NCBI RefSeq assembly: GCF_011761565.1
Contig: NZ_JAASRM010000001.1
Location: forward strand, 2,232,139 to 2,296,138
Direction of reading: 5' to 3'
From: Rhizomicrobium palustre
Lineage (GTDB): Bacteria; Pseudomonadota; Alphaproteobacteria; Micropepsales; Micropepsaceae
Length of the DNA: 64,000 nucleotides
The notes under the pieces are model-generated. The model ran no database searches, had not been told where the DNA came from, and saw only the letters and a list, made by a program, of their open reading frames with translations. This document shows, piece by piece, positions 1-8,539 of the stretch. The translations under genes and the position numbers were made by a program. Every line of letters begins with the position of its first letter. Positions within the stretch are counted from its first letter, which is position 1.

Positions 1-411
1 CAGGGCTTCCATCGCATCCTTGCCGCCGCCGAAGACATGGGCGATACGGCGGCGCATTTCGTCTTCATTGCGTACGAAGCCGTCCATGGAGAGATCCAGG
101 AAGCCCGGCACAAAGGCCTGCATGGGATCGCCATAAAAGCGGATGAGCTGGCGCAGGAAATTGATCGGCAGGAGGTTTTGCCCCTTGGCTTCTTCCTCGA
201 AGATGATCTGGGTCAGGACCGAGCGGGTGATATCCTCGCCGGTGCGCGCATCCTGCACTTCGAACGAAACGCCCTGTTTGACCATCTGGGCGAGATGGTC
301 GAGTGTCACATAACTTGAGCTTTCGGTATTGTAGAGCCGCCGGTTCGCGTATTTCTTGATGACGACCGGGGCTTCCGTCCGCTTCAGATCTTCCGCCACG
401 CGTGTTCCCAC
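1..411 (-). CDS. phaR: Polyhydroxyalkanoate synthesis repressor PhaR (3' part missing)
   Basis: DNA-binding repressor that senses PHA granules and controls phasin and PHA synthesis genes in the cytoplasm. The visible 137 codons carry the PhaR N-terminal DNA-binding domain (KKYANRRLYNTE near residue 15) followed by the PHB accumulation regulatory domain (residues about 70-125, QLIRFYGDPMQ). The gene runs off the left edge, so the C-terminus is absent. I place the start at the GTG at 409-411, because an in-frame stop lies directly upstream and AAGAGG is about 10 nt away; a second GTG at 397-399 is possible. The family is clear from the N-terminal motif. Confidence 0.92.
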   Translation of the reverse strand, partial: MGTRVAEDLKRTEAPVVIKKYANRRLYNTESSSYVTLDHLAQMVKQGVSFEVQDARTGEDITRSVLTQIIFEEEAKGQNLLPINFLRQLIRFYGDPMQAFVPGFLDLSMDGFVRNEDEMRRRIAHVFGGGKDAMEAL

Positions 412-761
412 TTAACTCTGCCTCTTTCCGGGCATTTGGCTATGCCTAAGCCAAACCTTTCTTTGGCCCCCCTGTCCAGACCTTTTGCGCAAGTGCGAAA
501 TGAGCTGCCGCGCAAATAGCCAGATAAGTGCCTGAGATTGCCTGAGATTTTCCCGGGCCGCAAGCCGCTTCGCAACCGCGGCAATTTTGGTACAGGATTT
601 TGAGGTTTTCCGCCCTGTACCGGCCGGTCACATTTGCGTGGCCGGACATTTTCGCGGGAGAGGGGGCGGCAAGAGGGGAATCATCCGTATACGGCCCCGC
701 CCGGCAGAATTTTCCTGGGGCGGAAAGCATTCAGAAACCAATCGGGGTCATTTTGAGGTGT
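412..761. other. Intergenic region upstream of phaR
   Basis: 350 bp between the divergent phaR and a small gene. It must hold the phaR promoter. Visible elements are TTGCGCAA at 485-492 within a TGC-rich stretch, which could be a PhaR-type autoregulatory site (inference), and a tandem direct repeat of TGCCTGAGAT at 529-548. Short open frames here lack codon bias or a ribosome binding site, and I do not call them. Confidence 0.4.
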
Positions 762-1001
762 ATGCAGATCAATGCCGCGACCATGATTGCCACCCAGACC
801 ACGACCCCGACCCCGCGTAGCGCCGAACCGGCAGCGGAATTCGCCCCGCTCCAGTTCAAGAAGACGGCTGTCCCGCCTGAGGTGAAGGCGCCGCCCGCAC
901 CGGTGCGTCCGGCGACGCTGGAGGCCGGGTCTTTCCCGATACAGCAGAGCCCGGGAAACGGTTATGTCCGCCCGGGCTCTAATATCGATATCAAAGTCTA
1001 A
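762..1001 (+). CDS. Small Pro/Ala-rich hypothetical protein
   Basis: 79-aa protein of unknown function. It starts at the ATG at 762, with GAGG 4 nt upstream; a longer frame begins near 600 but has no such site. The sequence is Thr/Pro-rich at the N-terminus (residues 8-20) and in the middle (PPEVKAPPAPV), so it is probably disordered. It ends in DIKV, which resembles the DFKV end of the small protein at 7590-7799. No signal peptide or membrane segment. It converges on the MarR gene with a 2-bp gap. Confidence 0.5.
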   Translation: MQINAATMIATQTTTPTPRSAEPAAEFAPLQFKKTAVPPEVKAPPAPVRPATLEAGSFPIQQSPGNGYVRPGSNIDIKV

Positions 1002-1003
1002 GC

Positions 1004-1516
1004 TTAGCCGCGGCGCTTGCGCGTCGCCTTGGCGCGGGGTTTGACCGGTCCGCCATTGGCGGCGAATTCCTCGCCTGCCGAGGCGATGGCCGACAGCGCC
1101 TTGATAAACTTTGCACGCTCGCTCGGCGGCAGGGGTTCAAGCAAGGCTTTCTCCGCGCGATCGGCAGCAGAGCGCGCCACCCGCAAGGCCTTGCGGCCGT
1201 TGGTGGTGATCGCCACCGCATTGGCGCGGGCATCTTTCTCGGTACGCTCGCGAGACACGAGGCCCCGCTCCAGCATGCGCCGGACCATTTCGGCCAGCGT
1301 CGAGCGGTCAATGCCGGTCATTTCCACGAGCGCGGTTTGGCTCACGCCTTCGTTATTTTCCAGTGCAGCCAGCACCGTGAATTGCTGCTTGGTCAGTTCG
1401 CACGATCCGGCTTCACGCGCATAGAGATCGCCGAAATACTGCTGACACCGTTTGATCAAATGAGAGGGTGCTTCCGCAAGTTCAAAGCCCCCATTGCCTT
1501 TGCGCTGGCCCTTCAT
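1004..1516 (-). CDS. MarR family transcriptional regulator
   Basis: 170-aa winged-helix regulator. The core fits MarR: LTKQQFTVLAAL (residues 42-53), a helix-turn-helix with SQTALVEMTGIDRSTLAEMVRRM (about 59-82, shown only in part here as SQTALVEMTG and DRSTLAEMV), and a basic wing with ERTEKDARA (about 91-99). The C-terminus is a Lys/Arg-rich tail. MarR proteins act as dimers and usually repress a neighbour until a phenolic or oxidised ligand binds. The target is unknown: the neighbours are the small gene at 762 and, across 209 bp, yciB. Confidence 0.9.
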   Translation of the reverse strand: MKGQRKGNGGFELAEAPSHLIKRCQQYFGDLYAREAGSCELTKQQFTVLAALENNEGVSQTALVEMTGIDRSTLAEMVRRMLERGLVSRERTEKDARANAVAITTNGRKALRVARSAADRAEKALLEPLPPSERAKFIKALSAIASAGEEFAANGGPVKPRAKATRKRRG

Positions 1517-1725
1517 CCGCCAATCCCCTCATCAATATGCTGCCGGCATACAATAAGCGTGTGCACGACCGAATGAATACGGTACTCGCCGGACAACTTC
1601 GTCGGCGCCAATCGCGTGTATACCCGACAATAACCAAGCCCCGCGTCTCGGACAATCTCTATAACGAGAGTGCCGATGTGGCAATGCGAAACCGCGTATC
1701 TTGTACGCTGTAAATTGGGGTGGTC

Positions 1726-2277
1726 CTATTCGGCGGGCGTATCCATCTGATGGCGGAGCAAAAATGGTGCTTGGCTGAAACAGAATAAGATAGTCAGCGC
1801 GATGGCACCGAAAGTATGAAAATTCACCCAGAAGCTTTCGGAAAAATTGCGCCATATCAATTCGTTGAGAACGGCCATGGCGAGAAAAAAGCCGCCGAAT
1901 CTCAGGCTTAAAACCGCCCAGGCCTTATCGGCCATCGCAAAAGCCGTTCCGAGAATAGTTTTAACGAACGGGCGTTTGAACCAAACGCCGCCGATCAAAA
2001 TGGCGCCGAAAAGCGCATAAATCATAGTCGGCTTCATCTTGATGAAGGTCTTGTCGTTCAGATAGAGCGTCAGCCCCCCGAAAATAACGACAACCACCGC
2101 GGTGAATATCGGCATCGGGTTGAGCTTGCGGTCGATCACAAAGCCTAGAATTGCAGCAGTCACCGCTGCCGCCATAATGACCGCTGTGGCTACATAAAGA
2201 TCGAATAATCTGTATGCGATGAAAAACAGCAGCAATGGCCCAAAATCGGTCAGGCTGCGCCTCAATTGCGGGTTCAT
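1726..2277 (-). CDS. yciB: Septation protein A / intracellular septation YciB family
   Basis: 183-aa polytopic inner-membrane protein with about five hydrophobic segments (starting DFGPLLLFFIAYRLFDLY near residue 11). The motifs PMPIFTAVVVVIFGGLTLYLND and KPTMIYALFG, seen in part, are typical of YciB/IspZ. Members affect cell envelope integrity and septation; the biochemical role is not settled. It is the last gene of the dapF-mtaB-ftsY-yciB run: its ATG overlaps the ftsY stop by 4 nt (2274-2277), so translation is probably coupled. Confidence 0.93.
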   Translation of the reverse strand: MNPQLRRSLTDFGPLLLFFIAYRLFDLYVATAVIMAAAVTAAILGFVIDRKLNPMPIFTAVVVVIFGGLTLYLNDKTFIKMKPTMIYALFGAILIGGVWFKRPFVKTILGTAFAMADKAWAVLSLRFGGFFLAMAVLNELIWRNFSESFWVNFHTFGAIALTILFCFSQAPFLLRHQMDTPAE

Positions 2278-3212
2278 GCCGCCCCCGTCAATGCCTTGGC
2301 AAAACTCATCGCATCGAAGGGTTGCAAATCCTCCTCGCGTTCGCCTACGCCGATGAAATGCACGGAAAGGCCGAATCTCGCGGCGAGTGCAACGAGGATG
2401 CCGCCTTTCGCAGTTCCATCCAGCTTGGTCATCACAAGGCCAGTCAAGGGAACCGCTGCGGAAAAAGCCTCAACCTGCGAAAGGGCATTTTGACCGGTGG
2501 TGGCATCCAGCACCAGTAGGCTCGCATGCGGCGCGGAGGCATCCTGCTTTTTCAAGACACGTGCGATTTTTTCGAGCTCCGCCATCAGCCCGGCCTTGTT
2601 TTGCAGCCGTCCGGCAGTGTCGATCAACAGCACATCAGCGCCCACGTCGCGTGCCCGCGTATAGGCGTCAAAACAAAGTCCCGCGGCATCGCTGCCCGGG
2701 GCGCGCGCCACCACTTCGGCGCCTGCGCGCGTGCCCCAGACTTGGAGCTGCTCGATGGCGGCGGCGCGAAATGTGTCACCTGCCGCCAGCACCACCTTGT
2801 GACCTTCTCGTGTCAGCTTCGCTGCGATCTTACCGATGGTGGTGGTTTTGCCCGTGCCATTCACGCCCGCCACCAGAATGACAAATGGTTTGTGGGACGC
2901 ATCAATATGCAGTGGTTGAGCTACCGGTGTCAGGATGGAGGCGATTTCCGTCGCCAAAACCTGGCGCAAATCATAGGTCGAGACGTCTTGGTCATAGCGG
3001 CCAGCGCCCACCGCTTTGGTGATCGCCTTGGCCTGGGCGGCGCCAAGATCGGCCCGGATAAGGGCTTCTTCCAGCTCGCCCAGCGAAACCGCGTCCAGCT
3101 TTTTCTTGACCAGCGCATCAAGGCCAAGGGCGGAGGCGCTTTTGGAAAGGCCGGATTTCAGCTTTTCGAAAAAGGTCGGGGGCGGAGGGGCTTCGCCGAA
3201 TTGCCGTATCAC
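2274..3212 (-). CDS. ftsY: Signal recognition particle receptor FtsY
   Basis: 312-aa SRP GTPase that docks Ffh-ribosome complexes at the membrane. It has an NG domain only: the N four-helix bundle at about 14-90, P-loop GVNGTGKTTT at 116-125, DTAGR at 198-202 and TKLDG at 262-266. The long acidic A domain of enterobacterial FtsY is absent, as is usual in alphaproteobacteria; membrane contact would come from the short N-terminal amphipathic stretch. ATGA overlaps join it to mtaB upstream (3209-3212) and yciB downstream (2274-2277). Its partner Ffh is encoded at 9714. Confidence 0.97.
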   Translation of the reverse strand: MIRQFGEAPPPPTFFEKLKSGLSKSASALGLDALVKKKLDAVSLGELEEALIRADLGAAQAKAITKAVGAGRYDQDVSTYDLRQVLATEIASILTPVAQPLHIDASHKPFVILVAGVNGTGKTTTIGKIAAKLTREGHKVVLAAGDTFRAAAIEQLQVWGTRAGAEVVARAPGSDAAGLCFDAYTRARDVGADVLLIDTAGRLQNKAGLMAELEKIARVLKKQDASAPHASLLVLDATTGQNALSQVEAFSAAVPLTGLVMTKLDGTAKGGILVALAARFGLSVHFIGVGEREEDLQPFDAMSFAKALTGAA

Positions 3213-4486
3213 AGCCTGTCTCCCAACAAATGCGCGCCGGTTAAATGTTCCGGGGTGAACCCCGTAATGCGTAGGCGGACGAAATTACCCTCTGTGCCTA
3301 GACTGTCTTCGGCCGCAAATGCAACCGGCACAAAGGACGGTGTGCGCCCAAGTCCCGGCTTGCCCGCTTCGGGATGCTTTTCCACCAGGATATCCACCTC
3401 GCGTCCCACCATGCCGGAATAAAGTTGCGACAGTTTCTCGGCGCCCTTGGCCCGAAGGCGCGCGGCGCGTTCCTTGGCAACCTCGCGGCCGAGCTGGGGC
3501 ATACGCGCGGCAGGCGTGCCTTTACGGGCAGAGAAGGGGAAAACATGCAGCAGCGACAAGCCTGCCTCGTCCACCAGGCGCAGCGTGTTGTCGAACATTT
3601 GCTCGGTTTCGGTGGGAAAACCTGCGATCAGATCGGCGCCGAACACCGCGTCTGGGCGCAATTTGCGTACGCTCTCACAGAAGCGGATGGTGTCCTCGCG
3701 GCTGTGACGGCGCTTCATCCGCTTCAGGATCATGTCGTCGCCCGATTGCGCGGAGAGGTGAAAATGCGGCATCAGCCGCTCTTCCCCAGCGATGGCCAAC
3801 ATCAACTCGTCATCGGCTTCGATGGAGTCGATCGAGCTGAGGCGCAGGCGTTTTACCTCCGGCACCAGTTTGAGAATTTTCTTCACCAGCGCGCCAAGAC
3901 TTGGCTTGCCCGGCAGATCGCCGCCATAGCTCGTCAGGTCGACGCCGGTCAGCACGATCTCGCTATAGCCATTGGTGGCAAGTTTTCTGGCTTCCTCGAC
4001 GACCGCGCCCATGCCGACGCTGCGTGAATTTCCTCTGCCGTAAGGGATGATGCAGAAGGTGCAGCGGTGATCACAGCCGTTTTGCACTTGCAGGAAGGCG
4101 CGGGTGCGCCCCTCGAAGCACTCCACGAACTGAGCCGCGGTTTCCTTCAGCTCCATGATGTCGTTGACGCGCACGCGCTCATTGATGCCGAAGGCGTAGT
4201 TCTTGGCATCGAGCTTTTCGCCATTGCCCAGCACCATGTCGACTTCGGGCATCTTGGCGTAGGTGTCCGGCTCGGTCTGTGCGGCACAGCCGGTGACGAT
4301 GATGCGCGCATCAGGGCGTTCGCGGCGCAGCTTGCGGATCTGCTGGCGGGATTGGCGTACGGCTTCTGCCGTCACCGCGCAGGTGTTGACCACGACAGTG
4401 TTTGTGAGGCCTTCCGTGCGGGCCTTGATCGCTTCCGACTCATAGGCGTTGAGGCGGCAGCCGAAGGTGACGATATCGATGCTCAT
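3209..4486 (-). CDS. mtaB: tRNA N6-threonylcarbamoyladenosine methylthiotransferase MtaB
   Basis: 425-aa radical-SAM methylthiotransferase that converts t6A37 to ms2t6A37 in tRNAs. The N-terminal UPF0004 domain supplies Cys10, Cys36 and Cys67 for one 4Fe-4S cluster; the radical-SAM CxxxCxxC is Cys138/Cys142/Cys145 (GCDHRCTFC), followed by a C-terminal TRAM region. I chose the ATG at 4484-4486 (MSIDIVTFGC), which overlaps the dapF stop as ATGA; the longer upstream extension would lie inside dapF and has no conserved sequence. It is translationally coupled to ftsY. Confidence 0.95.
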   Translation of the reverse strand: MSIDIVTFGCRLNAYESEAIKARTEGLTNTVVVNTCAVTAEAVRQSRQQIRKLRRERPDARIIVTGCAAQTEPDTYAKMPEVDMVLGNGEKLDAKNYAFGINERVRVNDIMELKETAAQFVECFEGRTRAFLQVQNGCDHRCTFCIIPYGRGNSRSVGMGAVVEEARKLATNGYSEIVLTGVDLTSYGGDLPGKPSLGALVKKILKLVPEVKRLRLSSIDSIEADDELMLAIAGEERLMPHFHLSAQSGDDMILKRMKRRHSREDTIRFCESVRKLRPDAVFGADLIAGFPTETEQMFDNTLRLVDEAGLSLLHVFPFSARKGTPAARMPQLGREVAKERAARLRAKGAEKLSQLYSGMVGREVDILVEKHPEAGKPGLGRTPSFVPVAFAAEDSLGTEGNFVRLRITGFTPEHLTGAHLLGDRL

Positions 4487-5301
4487 TTGGTGTCGAACGC
4501 GAAAGTGCCGGAATAGGCAAGCGCCGTTGCCCCGGTCATGAAGACATGGCCGTCTTTCAAAGTGATCGAGAGCACGCCGCCATCGAGTTCGATCTCGACA
4601 TGATCGCGTGTGAGCCCGCGGCGGAACGCTGCCACCGCAGTCGCGCAAGCGCCCGAGCCGCAAGCTTGTGTGATCCCCGCGCCGCGTTCCCACACCCGCA
4701 TCCTGAGATAGCCTTTGTCGCGCACCGAGACGAACTCCACATTCGTCCGCCTAGGGAATAAGGGGTGGTTTTCGATTTTGGGGCCCAGCGTTGCAACGGG
4801 CGCCGCATCAGCGTCGTCCACGAAAAGCACGCAATGGGGGTTGCCCATCGAAACGGCAGAGGCGGTAAGGCTCTCGCCCTCGACGGTGAGGGTGAAGCGA
4901 TTGGTATCTACCGCTTCCGCCATGGGAATGCGCTCCCAGGAAAGTTCGGGCGCGCCCATATCCACGGTGACCGCGCCGCCGCCCGCATCCTCGCAAACAA
5001 GAATGCCCGCGACGGTCTGCAAGGTGACCTTTTGCTTGCGCGTCTCATCGAGCAGCAGGCGCGCCACGCAACGTGTAGCGTTGCCACAGGCTTCCACTTC
5101 GCTGCCGTCGGGATTGCGAATGCGCATGAAGGCGTCGGCGTCAGACGAAGGCTCGATCACAATCAACTGATCGCAGCCGATACCGCGGCGGCGGTCGGCA
5201 ATCTGGCGGGCCTGCGTCGCGTCAAAGGCAAGCCGTTGTTTTCGCGCGTCGAACACAGCGAAATCGTTACCCAGGCCATGCATTTTCAAAAACGGGATCA
5301 T
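4483..5301 (-). CDS. dapF: Diaminopimelate epimerase
   Basis: 272-aa PLP-independent epimerase that makes meso-diaminopimelate for lysine and peptidoglycan. The two catalytic cysteines are Cys72 (EACGNATRC) and Cys214 (ACGSGACA), one in each half of the pseudo-symmetric fold; MHGLGNDF at 7-14 is the usual N-terminal signature. It is the first gene of the four-gene run dapF-mtaB-ftsY-yciB, with a 103-bp divergent promoter region shared with the oligopeptidase gene at 5405. Confidence 0.97.
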   Translation of the reverse strand: MIPFLKMHGLGNDFAVFDARKQRLAFDATQARQIADRRRGIGCDQLIVIEPSSDADAFMRIRNPDGSEVEACGNATRCVARLLLDETRKQKVTLQTVAGILVCEDAGGGAVTVDMGAPELSWERIPMAEAVDTNRFTLTVEGESLTASAVSMGNPHCVLFVDDADAAPVATLGPKIENHPLFPRRTNVEFVSVRDKGYLRMRVWERGAGITQACGSGACATAVAAFRRGLTRDHVEIELDGGVLSITLKDGHVFMTGATALAYSGTFAFDTK

Positions 5302-5404
5302 GGGCCGGTATATAGGCGTTCGGACGGCGCATCACCAGTACCGGCTTGACCTTATGGAACAGTCCTGGCCAACCTCTCCCAGCTGCTTTTAGGGGTGTTG
5401 GGCG

Positions 5405-7513
5405 ATGCGCCGTGCCGTTTTGGCCATGTTTGGACTTTTTGCCGCCGCTTTTGCGGGGGCGCTGGCGGAGAATAGCCCTATGGACGACCCGTATATTTGG
5501 CTGGAAGACACGCATGGCGCAAAGCCGCTTGCCTGGGTCAAGGACCAGAATGCCAAATCCCTGCCGGGCCTGAAATCCGATGCCCGTTATCAGCCGCACT
5601 ACGATTTCGTGCTCGCCGCCCTCGATGCCAAAGACCGCATCCCGTATGGCGGGTTGGACCACAACCATGTCTATAATTACTGGCAGGATGCGAGCCATCC
5701 CAAGGGTGTCTGGCGGCGCACGACCATCGCCGAGTATCAGAAGGCTGATCCAGCCTGGGAAACCCTGATTGATCTAGACAAGCTCGCTGCCGACGAGAAA
5801 GAAAATTGGGTCTGGAAGGGTACCTCCTGCGCGCCGAGCATGGCGCGTTGCTTGGTGCATCTGTCGCGCGGCGGTGGTGATGCCGTGGTGGTGCGCGAAT
5901 TCGATGTCGCCAGCAAAAATTTCCTCAAAGACGGCTTCTTCTTGAAAGAGGCCAAGTCCGATGTCGTGATGGCGGATGACAACACCGTCCTGTTCGGTAC
6001 CGATTTCGGCGCCGGTTCGATGACCTCTTCGGGCTATCCGCGTCTGGTCAAGGAATGGCATCGCGGCCAAAAGCTGGAAGACGCCAAGCTCCTGAAGGAA
6101 GGCGTCGACAGCGACGTTTCGGTCTCCGCGTTCACGCTCCACGCCGGCAGTTATGCGCTAAAGGGCATTCAGCGCAGTGTCAGCTTCTTCGAGGCCGAGT
6201 ATTTCTTCCCCGGGCAGAAGGGGGATTGGTGGCAGGTGCCGCTGCCGCGCACGGCGATCATCCAAGGCCTGCACCAGCAGCAGCTTCTCTTCACTTTGCG
6301 CGCCGATTGGACGAGCCCCTCGGGCCAGAAGATCGGCAAGGGCATCTTGTTCGCCTTGCCGTATCAGGACCTCGCCAAATTCATGATCGAGGGCAAGGGC
6401 GCCTTCCCGCAAGCGGCCATTCTTTACGCGCCGGGGCCGCGCGCTTCGATCGAAAATGTCTCGACCGGGCGTGACGCCGTCTATGTCTCCGTCCTCAACA
6501 ACGTGATCGGCGAAGTGCATGCGTTGCGCTTGTCGGGTGGAAAGTGGAGCGACAGGAAACTGCCTCTGCCCCCGGGCGGCACGGTCAGCATCGCCTCCAC
6601 CAATGATTATGGCTCCGAGGTTCTCTTCGGCTTTGAAAGCTTCCTCGAGCCCTCCTCGCTCTATCTCGATCAGGGCAAGGACAGCCCCGCGCTGATCAAA
6701 TCCCTGCCGGCGCGCTTTGATGCTTCCGGCATGGAAACGGTGCAGTACGAAGCGACCTCCAGCGATGGCGAGAAGATTCCGTATTTCGTGGTGCGCCCGA
6801 AGACCCTGAAAGGCCCGGCGCCGACCATCCTGAACGGCTATGGCGGGTTTGAAGTCTCCCGCACGCCCTTCTACTCGGCGGCTTATGGCAAGCTCTGGGT
6901 GGCGCGCGGCGGTGTCTATGTTCTCGCTAATATCCGCGGCGGTGGCGAATTCGGCCCGGCGTGGCATACGGCGGCGCTGAAAACCAATCGCCAAAAGGCG
7001 TTCGATGACTTTGCCGCCGTCGGCGCTGATCTCATCAAGCGCGGCATTACCACGCCCAAACAGCTTGGTATCGTCGGTGGCTCCAATGGCGGCCTCTTGG
7101 TCTCCACGGTGATGACCCAGCATCCTGAAATTCTCGGCGCCGTTGTTTGCCAAGTGCCGCTGATCGATATGATCCGCTACACCCAGATTGGCGCGGGCGC
7201 GTCTTGGATTGCCGAATATGGCGATCCGGCCGATCCCAAGATGGCGGACTACATCCGCACCTATAGCCCCTATCAGAATGTGAAGAAGGACAAGAAATAT
7301 CCGCCTGTCTTCTTCGTTACTGCCACATCGGACGATCGAGTGACGCCCGTGCATGCCCGCAAGATGGCGGCGCGGATGGAAGAGCAGGGCCATGATGTCA
7401 TCTTCTACGAAAACACCGATGGCGGGCATGCCGCGGCGGCCAATCACAAACAGGCCGCGGAGATGAGCGCGCTCACCTTCGTCTATTTCGCCCAGAAGCT
7501 TGGGCTGCCGTAA
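5405..7513 (+). CDS. Secreted prolyl oligopeptidase family serine peptidase (S9A)
   Basis: 702-aa serine peptidase that cleaves after proline in short peptides. A hydrophobic N-terminal segment (residues 1-21, ending GALA) looks like a signal peptide, pointing to the periplasm. The N-terminal propeller begins with DDPYIWLED; the C-terminal alpha/beta-hydrolase domain holds Ser560 (GGSNGG), Asp643/644 (SDDRVTP) and His675 (DGGHAA). Length matches family S9A. The start ATG gives the full signal peptide. It is divergent from dapF and ends at a strong terminator. Confidence 0.93.
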   Translation: MRRAVLAMFGLFAAAFAGALAENSPMDDPYIWLEDTHGAKPLAWVKDQNAKSLPGLKSDARYQPHYDFVLAALDAKDRIPYGGLDHNHVYNYWQDASHPKGVWRRTTIAEYQKADPAWETLIDLDKLAADEKENWVWKGTSCAPSMARCLVHLSRGGGDAVVVREFDVASKNFLKDGFFLKEAKSDVVMADDNTVLFGTDFGAGSMTSSGYPRLVKEWHRGQKLEDAKLLKEGVDSDVSVSAFTLHAGSYALKGIQRSVSFFEAEYFFPGQKGDWWQVPLPRTAIIQGLHQQQLLFTLRADWTSPSGQKIGKGILFALPYQDLAKFMIEGKGAFPQAAILYAPGPRASIENVSTGRDAVYVSVLNNVIGEVHALRLSGGKWSDRKLPLPPGGTVSIASTNDYGSEVLFGFESFLEPSSLYLDQGKDSPALIKSLPARFDASGMETVQYEATSSDGEKIPYFVVRPKTLKGPAPTILNGYGGFEVSRTPFYSAAYGKLWVARGGVYVLANIRGGGEFGPAWHTAALKTNRQKAFDDFAAVGADLIKRGITTPKQLGIVGGSNGGLLVSTVMTQHPEILGAVVCQVPLIDMIRYTQIGAGASWIAEYGDPADPKMADYIRTYSPYQNVKKDKKYPPVFFVTATSDDRVTPVHARKMAARMEEQGHDVIFYENTDGGHAAAANHKQAAEMSALTFVYFAQKLGLP

Positions 7514-7538
7514 ACGTCTTGGCCTCCGCGCATAAAAG

Positions 7539-7568
7539 AACGGCCGTCCGAAAGGGCGGCCGTTTCGT
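7539..7568. terminator. Bidirectional hairpin terminator
   Basis: AACGGCCG (7539-7546) pairs perfectly with CGGCCGTT (7557-7564). An inner TCC/GGG closes a GAAA tetraloop, giving an 11-bp stem. It lies between the convergent peptidase gene and the small gene at 7590, with TTTCGTTT on the plus side. Confidence 0.85.
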
Positions 7569-7589
7569 TTGCAGGGTTTGCTAAAAGCC

Positions 7590-7799
7590 TTAGACCTTGA
7601 AATCCACTTTCTGGCCAATTGCGCTGTCGTTCATTTTCAGAACCGTCACATCGCCTTTCTTGGCCTGCATATTGGTGGTCTCGATGGGGGCCACCACATC
7701 GTCACGGGCTTCCGGCGGGGCTTTATCCGCCGCGTTAAAGTGATAAATCGCGGCGCTGGCCTGGGTGCTGGCGGGGCTGAACCCCGATACGCTGCTCAT
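7590..7799 (-). CDS. Small hypothetical protein
   Basis: 69-aa protein, function not recognised. It starts at the ATG at 7797-7799 with GAAAGAGG about 6 nt upstream, a convincing ribosome binding site. Ser/Ala-rich N-terminus, no signal peptide or membrane segment; it ends VDFKV, like the DIKV end of the protein at 762-1001. It follows the 73-aa gene at 7818 with 18 bp between them and the flagellar-rod-like gene at 8180, and the three may be co-transcribed. Confidence 0.6.
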   Translation of the reverse strand: MSSVSGFSPASTQASAAIYHFNAADKAPPEARDDVVAPIETTNMQAKKGDVTVLKMNDSAIGQKVDFKV

Positions 7800-7817
7800 G
7801 ACGCAATACCTCTTTCT

Positions 7818-8039
7818 TCACACGATCACATTGAAGATGCCGCCACCCATATCCGTCACGTCGGGCGGTACTTCGCAATGGGCGCGCATGTAGAGTTCGG
7901 TCGCGACGCGCTGTATCGCCGCTTCGAGGTTCGGGTCGGTTATTTGCAGTTGGTTCGGGTTCGGGACCGCGATTTGAACGCTGGTCCGGAGGGCTCCGAC
8001 CGATGCAATCACCGATGTTGCGCTTCCAACCGTACTCAT
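7818..8039 (-). CDS. Small hypothetical protein
   Basis: 73-aa protein of unknown function (begins MSTVGSATSVIASVGALR). A TTG at 8093 would add 18 residues, but I prefer the ATG at 8037-8039 because the extension looks non-coding; neither has a strong ribosome binding site. The middle shows a short amphipathic helix (NLEAAIQRVATELYMRA), and the C-terminus is PDVTDMGGGIFNV. It lies between the two small genes at 7590 and 8180 on the same strand. Confidence 0.5.
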   Translation of the reverse strand: MSTVGSATSVIASVGALRTSVQIAVPNPNQLQITDPNLEAAIQRVATELYMRAHCEVPPDVTDMGGGIFNVIV

Positions 8040-8179
8040 GCGGAGGATTTTGCCTAGTGCGGCATTGCGATCTTGTGAAAGTCGCGCAGGCAAATTTAGT
8101 AGAATTCAAAACAAATGCGGCTGAGCCAGCGTTTCCGCGGCTTTTCTCGCGATTTCAGCTCGGAAAATTTTTCCGCTGA

Positions 8180-8437
8180 TCAGATGAAGGTGTCGAGCAA
8201 AGAGCCCAGCATCTTATCCGCCGTCTTGAAAACGGCGGCGTTGGCCTTAAAGGACAGCGCACTCTGGTTGCTGTCTACGATGGCCGTCGCCAAATCCCCC
8301 GTGTTTTGATCCGCTGCGTTAGACGTATCTGTAGTCCCCGGTGATGCCGCCTTCACCACGTTTCCCGCCGCATTTTCAAAGCGTTGGGATGCGGAGCGCA
8401 ATCCGCTTACTGCCGTATTGAGGGCGCCGATCATCAT
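8180..8437 (-). CDS. Minimal flagellar rod/hook-like protein
   Basis: 85-aa protein that carries only the two ends of flagellar axial proteins of the FlgB/C/F/G type. Residues 3-25 (IGALNTAVSGLRSASQRFENAAGNVV) match the N-terminal rod motif, and residues 60-85 (LSFKANAAVFKTADKMLGSLL) match the C-terminal basal-body rod motif. The whole central domain (normally 50-200 aa) is missing. No other flagellar gene is in the window. It could be a reduced paralogue or a chaperone-like or regulatory decoy; the function is inference. Confidence 0.7.
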   Translation of the reverse strand: MMIGALNTAVSGLRSASQRFENAAGNVVKAASPGTTDTSNAADQNTGDLATAIVDSNQSALSFKANAAVFKTADKMLGSLLDTFI

Positions 8438-8539
8438 GGCCGATTCTTAGCACCCCGATTGCTGCGACCTTCTGAAATTTTTTTGGGGTAGTTGAGTAAA
8501 ATTTGAATTTGTTTCGGGTTAGCCGCTTTTTTACGGGGA

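Noticed and set aside
3209..4693. Longer open frame for MtaB starting at 4693
   Set aside because: The first 69 residues lie inside dapF and show no methylthiotransferase sequence; the ATG at 4486 gives the conserved start and the ATGA overlap.
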